Assembly: GCF_021991835.1 (NCBI RefSeq)
Contig: NZ_JAHDAU010000001.1
Coordinates: 434,001 to 498,000, forward strand
Direction of reading: 5' to 3'
Length of the DNA stretch: 64,000 bases
DNA from: Polaribacter sargassicola
Lineage (GTDB): Bacteria > Bacteroidota > Bacteroidia > Flavobacteriales > Flavobacteriaceae
Shown: positions 34,988-43,308 of the stretch, in pieces
Numbering within the stretch: position 1 is the first letter of the stretch
How the letters are laid out: the number at the start of each line of letters is the position of its first letter
The notes under the pieces: model-generated
Seen by the model: only the letters and a program-made list of their open reading frames with translations
The model's database searches: none
Told to the model about the DNA's origin: nothing
Translations under genes and position numbers: made by a program

Positions 34988-35596
34988 ATGAAAAGGAATA
35001 TTTTAATTTTTACTTTATTATTCTTGCTTTTTTCATCCGCTTTAGCGCAAACAGAAAAAGATTCTATAATTAATAAAACGAATCCAATTTTATTTGCTGA
35101 TATTAGTTTAGGTTATGCAAATGGTGCATTAAAGGGTGTTATGACTGGCGCAAGCATAAATTATGAGAAAAATAAAAACTTATTTACTTTTAGAATTACG
35201 TCTGTTATAGATTTAAGAAAAGTAAAATTCTTTTTGTTTTTTCCAGTTTTTGGTACAATAAAATCTATTGATGAGTTTTCTTTTTTATACGGTAGAAGGT
35301 TTGTAAATGATGATTTTTCATATCATTTTTCTGTAGGAATTTCTCATAATACTTATAAACTTAAAATAGATAGTGAAGAAACTATAGATTATTTTGTAGG
35401 TTTTCCTTTAGAGATTGGTTTTAGTTGGTTTAAACCTAAAAAAGAAAAATTTAGAGTTTTATATGGCTTAATTCCTGTAGGTAAACCAACTAGTTTTGGT
35501 AGATCTTTTGGGGTAAAGTTGTATGCAAATGTTGCTGAAAAAACATATATTGGCATTGGATTGAATTTTGGAATTGGTTGGCATAAAAAATATTAA
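34988..35596 (+). CDS. exported hypothetical protein, probable small outer-membrane barrel
   Basis: About 202 residues. Start at ATG 34988 is preferred over the GTG one codon earlier. A signal peptide (MKRNILIFTLLFLLFSSALAQ) is followed by alternating polar/hydrophobic strands (LFADISLGYANGALKGVM, FSYHFSVGISHNTYKLKI, TYIGIGLNFGIGWHKKY) that end in an aromatic residue, as in small outer-membrane beta-barrels. No known family was recognised. It is 2 bases before the LD-carboxypeptidase gene, so both are probably cotranscribed. Confidence 0.65.
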   Translation: MKRNILIFTLLFLLFSSALAQTEKDSIINKTNPILFADISLGYANGALKGVMTGASINYEKNKNLFTFRITSVIDLRKVKFFLFFPVFGTIKSIDEFSFLYGRRFVNDDFSYHFSVGISHNTYKLKIDSEETIDYFVGFPLEIGFSWFKPKKEKFRVLYGLIPVGKPTSFGRSFGVKLYANVAEKTYIGIGLNFGIGWHKKY

Positions 35597-35598
35597 AA

Positions 35599-36585
35599 AT
35601 GAAAAAAAAGATAGGATTTGTTTTATTGTTAATGAGTTTTACACTTACAAAAGCACAAGGAATTAATGATAAACTAATTACCCCACCGTATTTAAAAACA
35701 GGTGATAGTATTGCAATACTTGCACCTGCTGGTATTTTAAAAAATAGACAAGAAACTATTTTTAAAGCAAAAGAATTAGCAGAAAGTTGGGGATTAAAAG
35801 TAGTTTTAGGGAAACATATTTTTAATCAAAATAGTCATTTTGCAGGAACCGATGCAGAAAGAACAGCAGATTTTCAAAAGGCATTAGACAACCCAAATAT
35901 TAAAGCAATTTGGTCTGGTCGTGGCGGTTATGGTTCTGTAAGAGTTTTAGATAAATTAGCTTATACAACTTTTTTAAAACACCCTAAATGGATAATTGGT
36001 TATTCTGATATTACAGCCTTTCATAGTCATGTTCATAACCTAGGTGTAGAAACAATGCACGCAATGATGGGTACAAGTGTAGAAGATAAGCCAGAACTAA
36101 TTGTAGAAACAATTGCTAGTTTTAAAAAAGCAATTTTTGGTAAAAAATTAGCTTATACAATTCCTTCATCTAATTATAATAGAAAAGGAGAAGCTTTTGG
36201 GCAATTAGTAGGAGGTAACTTAGCTTTGTTAGCATCTATGTTGGGGTCTGAAAGTGAAACTAATACGGCTGGTAAAATTCTTTTTATTGAAGAAATAGGT
36301 GAGTATAAATATTCTATTGATAGAATGTTGCAAAGTTTAAAAAGAGCTGGTTATTTTAATAATTGTACAGGTTTAATAATTGGTGATATTTCTAAAATTA
36401 AAACAAACACTACTAAATGGGGGCGTACTATAGAAGAATTGGTTTTAGATGTTGTTAAAGAATATAAGTTTCCTGTAATGTTTAACTTTCCTGCGGGGCA
36501 CGAATCTGATAATAGAGCTTTAATTTTAGGAAGAAATGTTACTTTAAAAATTGATAATCAAAACTCTACAGTAGTTTTTGACTAA
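35599..36585 (+). CDS. LD-carboxypeptidase (peptidase family S66)
   Basis: A 328-residue exported enzyme (signal peptide MKKKIGFVLLLMSFTLTKAQ). The S66 landmarks are IAILAPAGI, AIWSGRGGYGSVRVLD, WIIGYSDITAFHSH (nucleophile Ser candidate next to the Gly-Tyr), the VGGNLALLASMLG segment, the catalytic Glu in FIEEIGEYKYSIDRM and His in PAGHESDNRALILG. The family removes the terminal D-residue from murein tetrapeptides during peptidoglycan recycling, or inactivates peptide antibiotics (MccF branch). A signal peptide is unusual for recycling enzymes but common in Bacteroidota homologues. Confidence 0.87.
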   Translation: MKKKIGFVLLLMSFTLTKAQGINDKLITPPYLKTGDSIAILAPAGILKNRQETIFKAKELAESWGLKVVLGKHIFNQNSHFAGTDAERTADFQKALDNPNIKAIWSGRGGYGSVRVLDKLAYTTFLKHPKWIIGYSDITAFHSHVHNLGVETMHAMMGTSVEDKPELIVETIASFKKAIFGKKLAYTIPSSNYNRKGEAFGQLVGGNLALLASMLGSESETNTAGKILFIEEIGEYKYSIDRMLQSLKRAGYFNNCTGLIIGDISKIKTNTTKWGRTIEELVLDVVKEYKFPVMFNFPAGHESDNRALILGRNVTLKIDNQNSTVVFD

Positions 36586-36597
36586 GTTAATAAGTAT

Positions 36598-36888
36598 TTA
36601 CATTGATTTTATTCTGAATAGAGAAGCATCTAAATCATTATAAAGTTTTAAAAAACGATGTTTACGATTTTCTTGTTCTTTAAATTCTTTACCACTAGTA
36701 CCTCCAAGAAATCCTAACCTTTTAAATTTAGGGTAATTGTGGTTTTCTTCGTTTAAATTAAAATCAATTTTAGCTATTTCTATATTTAGCTGATTAATTT
36801 CATCATCAGAAATAATCTTATCGTTTTGATGTCTTAAACATTCGTTTTGTAAAAATTTTAAATATTTAATTATTATTTTTTTAGTCAT
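36598..36888 (-). CDS. hypothetical protein, 96 residues
   Basis: Start chosen at 36888 (MTKKIIIKYLKFLQNECLRHQND) because the upstream extension overlaps yraN and has no family-like features. The protein is soluble, highly charged and mostly helical; it contains FKRLGFLGGTSGKEFKEQENR, a possible loop. No family was recognised. It is divergent from yraN, with about 40 bases between the starts. Confidence 0.55.
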   Translation of the reverse strand: MTKKIIIKYLKFLQNECLRHQNDKIISDDEINQLNIEIAKIDFNLNEENHNYPKFKRLGFLGGTSGKEFKEQENRKHRFLKLYNDLDASLFRIKSM

Positions 36889-36927
36889 AAGATTATAAAA
36901 GTAATTAATAATTTGTAATTTAACTAT

Positions 36928-37287
36928 ATGGCAGAACATAATAAACTTGGTGAAAAAGGAGAGCAATTAGCCATTGATTTCTTAATTAAAAACGATTATA
37001 AAATCCTTGAGAAAAACTATTGTTATTTAAAAGCCGAAGTAGATATTATTGCCCAAAAAGAAGAGGTTTTGGCAGTTGTTGAGGTTAAAACCCGTTCTAC
37101 CGATTATTTTGGTAATCCAGAAGATTTTGTAAATCCGAAGAAAATAAAATTATTACTTTCTGCTATTGATTATTATGTGATAGAAAATGATTTAGATGTA
37201 GAGGTTCGGTTTGATATTATTGCCATTATTCATCAGAAAAAAGAAACAAAAATAAAGCATTTAAAAGATGCTTTTTTACACTTTTAA
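36928..37287 (+). CDS. YraN/UPF0102 family nuclease-like protein
   Basis: A 119-residue protein of the YraN family with a restriction-endonuclease-like fold. The catalytic-type pattern E...D...ExK is present: LGEKGEQLAIDFL at the start, AEVDIIAQKEEVLAVVEVKTRS at about 38-59 (Asp, Glu and Lys of the motif), then PKKIKLLLSAIDYYV. The family is near universal, but its role in DNA processing is not settled. Confidence 0.9.
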   Translation: MAEHNKLGEKGEQLAIDFLIKNDYKILEKNYCYLKAEVDIIAQKEEVLAVVEVKTRSTDYFGNPEDFVNPKKIKLLLSAIDYYVIENDLDVEVRFDIIAIIHQKKETKIKHLKDAFLHF

Positions 37288-37320
37288 ATGCTTGTATAAT
37301 TAGGTTGAAAATAATTTATA

Positions 37321-38682
37321 TTATTTGTTTAAAAAGCTTTTAACATCTTCTAGACTTTCTGGTTTAGCTATAATTTTTTTGTTTTTATCTAAAATAAAAT
37401 AAGTTGGTGTAGATATAATATTGTAAGTTCTGGCAATTTTATTTTCCCATTTATTAAGTCCTAAAACATTGTGCCAATTTGGTAAACTTGTTTTATAATT
37501 TTCCCAACCAAACTTATCATCTTCTAATGCAAAAGCAATTACTTTTACGGCTTTATTTTCTTTTAAAAAATTATATAATTTAGGTATTTCATTTAAACAA
37601 TGAGAGCATGTTGTACTCCAAAAAACTAATACGTATTTTTCTGAATCGTTTAAAGTAGATAATTTAAAGTTTTTATCATTTTCTTTCCAAGAAAAATCAG
37701 GTGCAATTCTACCAACTTCTGTAGCAAATAAAGATTGTTTACTTGTTATAAATTTTTGATTTTGAATTGTTTTAGGTAGTTTACTGTAATGGTTTTCGAA
37801 TAAGTAGTCTATTAATTCTAAATTCATTATCGTTTCGAACTGATTGATTAAAAACTCGATTGTATTTTTTTTGTAAATAGGGTTTTCAAACTTAGAAATT
37901 ACTTTGTCTACAGATTTTTTATATAGTATTTGTTGTGTATTTGGATCATCAGAATAATTAATATAAAATACATAATCTGTTATTTTATCAACTAAGAAAT
38001 AAGAGTTTAAAAGTGTTTTGTTATTAAAGTCTATTTTATCGAAAAAAGTATTAATTATATTAGACATATATGTTTGCGGGTTGTCTAAAATTTCTTCAGG
38101 ATTATTTCTTAAAGAAGCTTTAATAAACGGAGCAATATACATGCCTTTAGAACTTAATAAATACTCATTTTGAATAGTATTTACATTATTATAAGCAACT
38201 TTATAATCTTTTTTTAAGTCTAAATTTGGGTTTTGTAATGCTGTAATTTGTATAGAATCTAATTTTTCTTGTGCATTAGATATTTTTTCTAAATACTTTT
38301 TATAAAGTATGTTTTCTTTTGATGTAGAAAAGGTAACTGTTTGATATGGATAATCTGGGTGAAAACTAAAATTAAGATTTTCTTTATTAAATATAAAGTC
38401 TACAAAACCAGCATTTTCTAATTTATATGTTATTCTATAAGCACCTGGTTCTGTATCTTTAGGTAAAGTAAAATTAAAAGTACCAATTTCTTGTTTTTTG
38501 CCTTGAACATCTACAATACTCGTTTTTATTTTAGAGTCTTGAATATATTTTTGCGAAGATCCTTCTATTTTGTATAAAATTACCCAATCACTTTCTATTG
38601 CATTAGACATTGTACCGTTAATGGTGTATTGTGCGTTAGCAAATGAAGAAATGAAGAATATAAGAGCGAGAATTTTTTTCAT
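37321..38682 (-). CDS. TlpA-like thioredoxin-fold protein
   Basis: A 453-residue exported protein (signal peptide MKKILALIFFISSFANAQ). Residues about 20-130 form a beta-sandwich domain (DUF4369-like) and about 130-310 a helical region. The C-terminal 140 residues are a TlpA/ResA thioredoxin domain with the redox motif C-S-H-C in FWSTTCSHCLNEIPKLYNFL and a cis-Pro in STPTYFILDKNK. It probably reduces or maintains thiols of exported proteins. It stands alone on the minus strand. Confidence 0.85.
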   Translation of the reverse strand: MKKILALIFFISSFANAQYTINGTMSNAIESDWVILYKIEGSSQKYIQDSKIKTSIVDVQGKKQEIGTFNFTLPKDTEPGAYRITYKLENAGFVDFIFNKENLNFSFHPDYPYQTVTFSTSKENILYKKYLEKISNAQEKLDSIQITALQNPNLDLKKDYKVAYNNVNTIQNEYLLSSKGMYIAPFIKASLRNNPEEILDNPQTYMSNIINTFFDKIDFNNKTLLNSYFLVDKITDYVFYINYSDDPNTQQILYKKSVDKVISKFENPIYKKNTIEFLINQFETIMNLELIDYLFENHYSKLPKTIQNQKFITSKQSLFATEVGRIAPDFSWKENDKNFKLSTLNDSEKYVLVFWSTTCSHCLNEIPKLYNFLKENKAVKVIAFALEDDKFGWENYKTSLPNWHNVLGLNKWENKIARTYNIISTPTYFILDKNKKIIAKPESLEDVKSFLNK

Positions 38683-38753
38683 TTTATTAAGTTGATAGTG
38701 TTTTGTTCTGTATTTTCAAGAAATATACCAAAAAAGCATTTTTTAGATTAAAT

Positions 38754-39110
38754 TTAATCTAAGTAGTTTATAGAATCAAAATAATTAATAATTGCTTCTT
38801 TCATTAGAACAGTTTGTTCACCAGGTTTTAAGCTAGGTAATTCTGTAATAGTTTTATAATGTGGCCATCCATCATCATCAAAAAAATCAAACTCATAATA
38901 ACCGTAAGGTTCTAATAATTTACATATAGCAATATGCATTAAGTTCATTTTTTCGTCTTTTTTAAAGCTTCTATGACCTTGCCCTAACTCTTGTACACCA
39001 ACTAAATAAATAATTCCATCTATATTTAATTCATCGCCATCTGCAAATTGATTTGTTAGTTTTTGTACTAATAAATTCCATTTTTCTTTTAAAGAGACTG
39101 TTTTTGACAT
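38754..39110 (-). CDS. conserved hypothetical protein, Bacteroidota
   Basis: A 118-residue soluble protein; the start at 39110 (MSKTVSLKEKWNLL) is preferred over one three codons upstream. Features seen: VGVQELGQGHRSFKKDEKMNLMHIAIC and the acidic, aromatic block YYEFDFFDDDGWPHYK. Similar small proteins occur widely in flavobacteria without assigned function. Divergent from cvpA. Confidence 0.65.
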   Translation of the reverse strand: MSKTVSLKEKWNLLVQKLTNQFADGDELNIDGIIYLVGVQELGQGHRSFKKDEKMNLMHIAICKLLEPYGYYEFDFFDDDGWPHYKTITELPSLKPGEQTVLMKEAIINYFDSINYLD

Positions 39111-39196
39111 AAAAATCATTTAGAAGTGGTAAAGATACAATTGACTTTATTAAAATTTGAAAAAAAAAGTGTAGGTTTGAAAAAAAAAATTAACTA

Positions 39197-39721
39197 ATGA
39201 ATGTTTTTGATATAATAATTGCGGCTTCGTTGCTTTTTGGTTTTACAAGAGGGTTAATGAAAGGTTTATTTATAGAGGTAGCTTCTATAGTTGCATTAGT
39301 AGCAGGTGTTTATGGAGCTATCCATTTTTCTCATTTTGCATCTTATTTTTTAAATAGATTAACTTGGAAACCCGAGTATATTCATGTAGCAGAATTTGCG
39401 ATTACTTTTGTAATTATTATTTTAATTATTACTCTTATTGGTAAAGGATTAACAAAAGCGGCAGATTTTGTTTCATTAGGAATTGTAAATAAAATAGCAG
39501 GAGGTGTTTTTGGTTTTTTAAAAATAGGACTTATTTTAAGTGTAATTTTTACTTTTTTTGGTAAGATGAATGATAAAATACCATTTTTAGAAGCAGAAAC
39601 TTTAGAAAAATCTCTTTTATATAATCCTATTAAAGAAGTAGCACCTTCTTTATTTCCTTCATTATTAAAAGAAGAAGAAGTACCTGTAGAAGGAGAGTTA
39701 CCTGTAGAAGAGACGGTTTAG
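39197..39721 (+). CDS. CvpA-family membrane protein
   Basis: A 174-residue inner-membrane protein with four hydrophobic segments. It begins MNVFDIIIAASLLFGFTRGLMKGLFIEV, the typical CvpA start with the conserved G-x-x-x-G region. The C-terminal tail is acidic (LLKEEEVPVEGELPVEETV). The family is linked to colicin V production and envelope stress in E. coli; a specific role here is unknown. Confidence 0.88.
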   Translation: MNVFDIIIAASLLFGFTRGLMKGLFIEVASIVALVAGVYGAIHFSHFASYFLNRLTWKPEYIHVAEFAITFVIIILIITLIGKGLTKAADFVSLGIVNKIAGGVFGFLKIGLILSVIFTFFGKMNDKIPFLEAETLEKSLLYNPIKEVAPSLFPSLLKEEEVPVEGELPVEETV

Positions 39722-39753
39722 TATTAAATATTTATCTAAAATTAATTACAAAT

Positions 39754-39785
39754 AAAAAGAGGCCATAAACAGGCCTCTTTTTTAG
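39754..39785. terminator. bidirectional terminator after cvpA
   Basis: AAAAAGAGGCC (39754-39764) and GGCCTCTTTTT (39772-39782) with a seven-base loop, between the convergent cvpA-like and carbonic anhydrase genes. Confidence 0.9.
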
Positions 39786-39803
39786 TATTATAAAATATCT
39801 TTT

Positions 39804-40433
39804 TTAGTTAAAAAATGAAACAGAACCATCTTTAATATCATACATAGCACCTATAATCATAATTTCACCATTTTGTTCCATTTCTAATAGAACTTCACTT
39901 TCGTTTTTAATTCTTTCTATTGTCATTAAAACATTTTTAGCAGACACGTTGTCTACAAAATCTAGGTTAGATGAGTTTCTTATTGTAGCATCTTTAGGTT
40001 CTTCTACAGCATCAACTGCTGGTTTAATTTTACTTAACATTGCTGTTAAGTTACCTAGTTCAGCGTTGTCACAAGCACCTTTTATAGCACCACAACTAGT
40101 GTGTCCTAAAACCACAATTAACTTGGTTCCTGCAAGTTTGCAAGCAAACTCCATAGAACCTAAAATGTCTTCATTTACAAAGTTACCAGCAATACGAATA
40201 CTAAAAATATCTCCTAAACCTTGATCGAAAACTAATTCTGCAGAAACTCTAGAATCTATACAGCTTAAAATTGTTGCAAAAGGAAATTGACCTGTACTAG
40301 TATCGTTAACTTGTTCTAATAAGTTTCTGTTAGCTTTTAAATTATCTTGAAATCTTTTATTTCCTTCTTTTAAGAACTGTAATGACTTTTCTGGAGTCAT
40401 TGTTGCTTGTGTTTCTTTAGTATGTGCTTTCAT
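39804..40433 (-). CDS. beta-carbonic anhydrase
   Basis: A 209-residue enzyme interconverting CO2 and bicarbonate. Zinc ligands Cys58 (ILSCIDSR), His111 and Cys114 (VLGHTSCG) and the Asp60-Arg62 dyad are all present. No signal peptide, so cytoplasmic. It lies 83 bases downstream of a SulP transporter on the same strand; the pair suggests bicarbonate uptake and CO2/pH balance, useful for anaplerotic carbon fixation (inference). Confidence 0.95.
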   Translation of the reverse strand: MKAHTKETQATMTPEKSLQFLKEGNKRFQDNLKANRNLLEQVNDTSTGQFPFATILSCIDSRVSAELVFDQGLGDIFSIRIAGNFVNEDILGSMEFACKLAGTKLIVVLGHTSCGAIKGACDNAELGNLTAMLSKIKPAVDAVEEPKDATIRNSSNLDFVDNVSAKNVLMTIERIKNESEVLLEMEQNGEIMIIGAMYDIKDGSVSFFN

Positions 40434-40516
40434 ATTTTATATTTTTATAAAATTACTAGTTTTTTAAAACTAATAAAAGTAATTGTTTTATTAATGTAGT
40501 TTTAAGCTATTGTAAC

Positions 40517-42109
40517 TTAGCTTAAACTAATATCAGATTTTGGTCTTTCATTAAAGAAGTGAATAAAACTAGCAGGGTTTTCTACAATACCTCTTTTAGA
40601 AATTAACTTAATATCTATGTTTTTTTCTTTTGCTTTATGCAAAAAGTCTTCTAAAATTTCAATAATATCATTATCTAAATATCTAGTATTAATCAAATTT
40701 ATTTCTAAAGAAGTATCTTTTGGTAAACTATCTAATTCTTTTAAAATTGCACCTTTGTTAAAGAAAGTAACCTCTTCTGCTAAAGTCATTTTTATTTTAT
40801 GTTTACCGTTACTTTTATCTTCTATATGTAAAAAGTGAGAGTTTTGGTAACTTTTTAATAAAATAACTACAATACCAACAAACAAACCTAAACCAATACC
40901 AACTAATAAATCTGTAAAAACAATACCAACTACAGTAACAATAAAAGGGACAAATTGTTTCCATCCTAACTTATAAATTTGTTTAAAAAGCGATGGTTTT
41001 GCTAATTTATAACCTACAATTAATAAGATTGCAGCTAATACAGATAAAGGTATTTTATTTAATAAACTAGGTATTAAAATAACAGAGATTAGTAAAAATA
41101 AACCATGTAAAATAGTTGATAATTTTGTTTTTCCACCAGATTGAATATTGGCAGAACTTCTTACAATTACTTGTGTAATTGGCAAACCACCAATTAAACC
41201 AGAAATAATATTACCGGTACCTTGGGCTAATAATTCTCTATTTGTAGGTGTTACATTTTTTGCAGGATCTAATTTGTCTGAAGCTTCTACACATAAAAGC
41301 GTTTCTAAACTTGCAACTAAAGCAATTGTAAAAGCAGTTATCCATACTTCTGGATTAGTAATTGCAGAAAAATTAGGAAACTTAAATTGATTAAAAAATG
41401 AAGTTGCATCTTCTGGTACAGGTACGCTTACTAAATGCGATTGTGAAATAGAAAGTGTAGCATTAGATTGTGTTAACATAAAAAAAACAATACCTAAAAC
41501 TACGGCAACAAGCGGGCCTTGTATTATTGTAAAAAATTTAGCTTTTTTTGCTAAAACATTGTCCCAAAATAAAATAACAGCTAAACCTATAATACCAATT
41601 ACTAAAGATCCTAAAATAAGATGATCGAATATGTTAAATATAGAAGAAAATGTATTTTCTCCAGAAGCTTCTATAAAACTATCTGCTCCCTCTGGCTCTG
41701 CATCATAACCAAAGAAATGAGGAATTTGTTTTAAAATAATAATAATACCAATACCTGTTAACATACCTTTAATTACAGATGAAGGAAAATAGTACCCAAT
41801 AACTCCGGCTTTTAAAAAGCCAAAAATTAATTGTATAACACCTCCTAAAACCACGGCAACTAAAAAGTTTTGGTAACCACCTAAAGAGCCAATTGCAGTT
41901 AATACAATTGCTGCTAAACCGGCAGCAGGACCACTAACACCTATTTTAGAGCCACTTAAGCCTCCAACAACAACTCCACCAATAATTCCAGAAATAACCC
42001 CAGCAAATAAAGGTGCACCACTTGCTAATGCAATACCTAAACATAAAGGTAATGCTACGAAAAATACTACAATACTTGCAGGTAAATCGTTTTTAATGTA
42101 TTTAAACAT
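40517..42109 (-). CDS. SulP-family anion transporter
   Basis: A 530-residue transporter with about 12 hydrophobic segments. It starts with the SulP signature DLPASIVVFFVALPLCLGIALASGAPLFAG and has the VSGPAAGLAAIV and NRELLAQGTGNIISGLIGGLP blocks. The C-terminal 110 residues (IKMTLAEEVTFFNKGAILKEL to end) form a STAS-like cytosolic domain. Members carry sulfate or bicarbonate. The neighbouring carbonic anhydrase favours bicarbonate, as in BicA-like systems, but this is inference. Confidence 0.9.
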   Translation of the reverse strand: MFKYIKNDLPASIVVFFVALPLCLGIALASGAPLFAGVISGIIGGVVVGGLSGSKIGVSGPAAGLAAIVLTAIGSLGGYQNFLVAVVLGGVIQLIFGFLKAGVIGYYFPSSVIKGMLTGIGIIIILKQIPHFFGYDAEPEGADSFIEASGENTFSSIFNIFDHLILGSLVIGIIGLAVILFWDNVLAKKAKFFTIIQGPLVAVVLGIVFFMLTQSNATLSISQSHLVSVPVPEDATSFFNQFKFPNFSAITNPEVWITAFTIALVASLETLLCVEASDKLDPAKNVTPTNRELLAQGTGNIISGLIGGLPITQVIVRSSANIQSGGKTKLSTILHGLFLLISVILIPSLLNKIPLSVLAAILLIVGYKLAKPSLFKQIYKLGWKQFVPFIVTVVGIVFTDLLVGIGLGLFVGIVVILLKSYQNSHFLHIEDKSNGKHKIKMTLAEEVTFFNKGAILKELDSLPKDTSLEINLINTRYLDNDIIEILEDFLHKAKEKNIDIKLISKRGIVENPASFIHFFNERPKSDISLS

Positions 42110-42124
42110 AAGTAAATATATTTT

Positions 42125-42147
42125 ACTCTATTTTTTTAGAATAGAGT
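42125..42147 (-). terminator. weak hairpin between the SulP gene and the small gene upstream
   Basis: ACTCTATT (42125-42132) and AATAGAGT (42140-42147) form an 8-bp stem, in the leader of the SulP gene and 52 bases beyond the stop of the small gene at 42199-42489. Confidence 0.4.
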
Positions 42148-42198
42148 TTGTTTTAATAAAAATTATAATTTTTTGTACTAGTGATAATGTGATTAATT

Positions 42199-42489
42199 CT
42201 AGCGTAGAATTTCTGGTGGAGGAGTGTAAATTTTTGGAAATAAAGAGCTGTATTTTGTAGAAGTAAAGTGTATACTTACTACTTCTGTAAAATGGCTAAA
42301 AAATATTTTAGAATATGAGTTTTGATAAACTTTAATATTTTTTAAAATTTCATTTTCATTATTATCTTCTTCGTTTAAATTTAAAAAAAAAGATACATTT
42401 TGATTTTTATCTAATAAACTTATAATTGTAGGTGTTGTAACAACACAAACAAAGAGAAAAGAAAAAAAAATAGCTGTTTTTATTTTCAA
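42199..42489 (-). CDS. small exported or membrane-anchored hypothetical protein
   Basis: A 96-residue protein. An N-terminal hydrophobic segment (IKTAIFFSFLFVCVVTTPTII) is a signal peptide or anchor. The rest is polar and ends with LFPKIYTPPPEILR, a proline-rich tail. I do not recognise the family. It lies between the SulP gene and batE on the same strand, but with about 60-90 bases on either side. Confidence 0.55.
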   Translation of the reverse strand: MKIKTAIFFSFLFVCVVTTPTIISLLDKNQNVSFFLNLNEEDNNENEILKNIKVYQNSYSKIFFSHFTEVVSIHFTSTKYSSLFPKIYTPPPEILR

Positions 42490-42547
42490 AAGAATTATTA
42501 GTTTTTTGCTAAATTACAAAAATAGTTAACAATTTTTTTACAAAGTA

Positions 42548-43306
42548 TTAAAAATCATTCAATAATTTTAATTCATTTCCAATTATCCAACCTGTTTTTC
42601 CGTCTATCAACTTAATTTTTTTCCAATCATCAACAGCGTCTAAAACTACAACTTTTGTACCTTCATGTAAAGTAAATACTTTTTCAGAATTAAAAGTAGG
42701 CGCATTTTTAACATCTGTTTCTTCGGCAAAAATAATGGCTTCTTTATTATTTATAAAGTAATTATATTGTTGATAAGTTATAAATAGAGAAGTTACTAAA
42801 AGTATAAAACTAATAATACTTGTTGTAAAATAAAATCGTTTTTTTAAAGATCCTTCTGCAAAGTAGAATAATAAAAATAATAAACTACCTAAAACAGAAA
42901 AACCAATTACAACTTTTGCCCATTGGTTGTAAGATAATTTTTGTAGATAATTTGCATTAAATTTTTGCAAAACAGTTTTTGGTAACTCTTCAATATTATC
43001 TAAAGCCAAGCGTTTAGCAAAAACCAAATTATTCTTTACATCATCATTTAAAGGGTTTAATTTTAACGCTTTTTCATAATAATATATAGATGGCCCAACG
43101 TTATTTAGTTTGTAGTATGCGTTACCTAAATTATAATATAATTCTGATGATACTATATCTAAAGCTTCTATTTTTTTATACTCTTCTATAGCTTCTTCAA
43201 ACTTTTCATTCTTGTATAAAGTATTTGCATTATCAAATAAGCTATCTGCATTTTGTGCAGTAACAGTGTTGGCTATTATAAATAATAAAAACAATAATTT
43301 TTTCAT
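42548..43306 (-). CDS. batE: BatE-like TPR and SH3 protein
   Basis: A 252-residue exported membrane protein. Signal peptide MKKLLFLLFIIANTVTAQ; TPR repeats at about 20-100 (ADSLFDNANTLYKNEKFEEA, LYYNLGNAYYKLNNVGPSI); two membrane segments near 130-175; and a C-terminal bacterial SH3 domain (ALIF...KNAPTFNSEKVFTLHEGTK, GKTGWIIGNELKLL). Last gene of the split Bat gene set, 2 bases after batD. Bat proteins aid aerotolerance and envelope integrity in Bacteroidota. Confidence 0.85.
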   Translation of the reverse strand: MKKLLFLLFIIANTVTAQNADSLFDNANTLYKNEKFEEAIEEYKKIEALDIVSSELYYNLGNAYYKLNNVGPSIYYYEKALKLNPLNDDVKNNLVFAKRLALDNIEELPKTVLQKFNANYLQKLSYNQWAKVVIGFSVLGSLLFLLFYFAEGSLKKRFYFTTSIISFILLVTSLFITYQQYNYFINNKEAIIFAEETDVKNAPTFNSEKVFTLHEGTKVVVLDAVDDWKKIKLIDGKTGWIIGNELKLLNDF

Positions 43307-43308
43307 TT

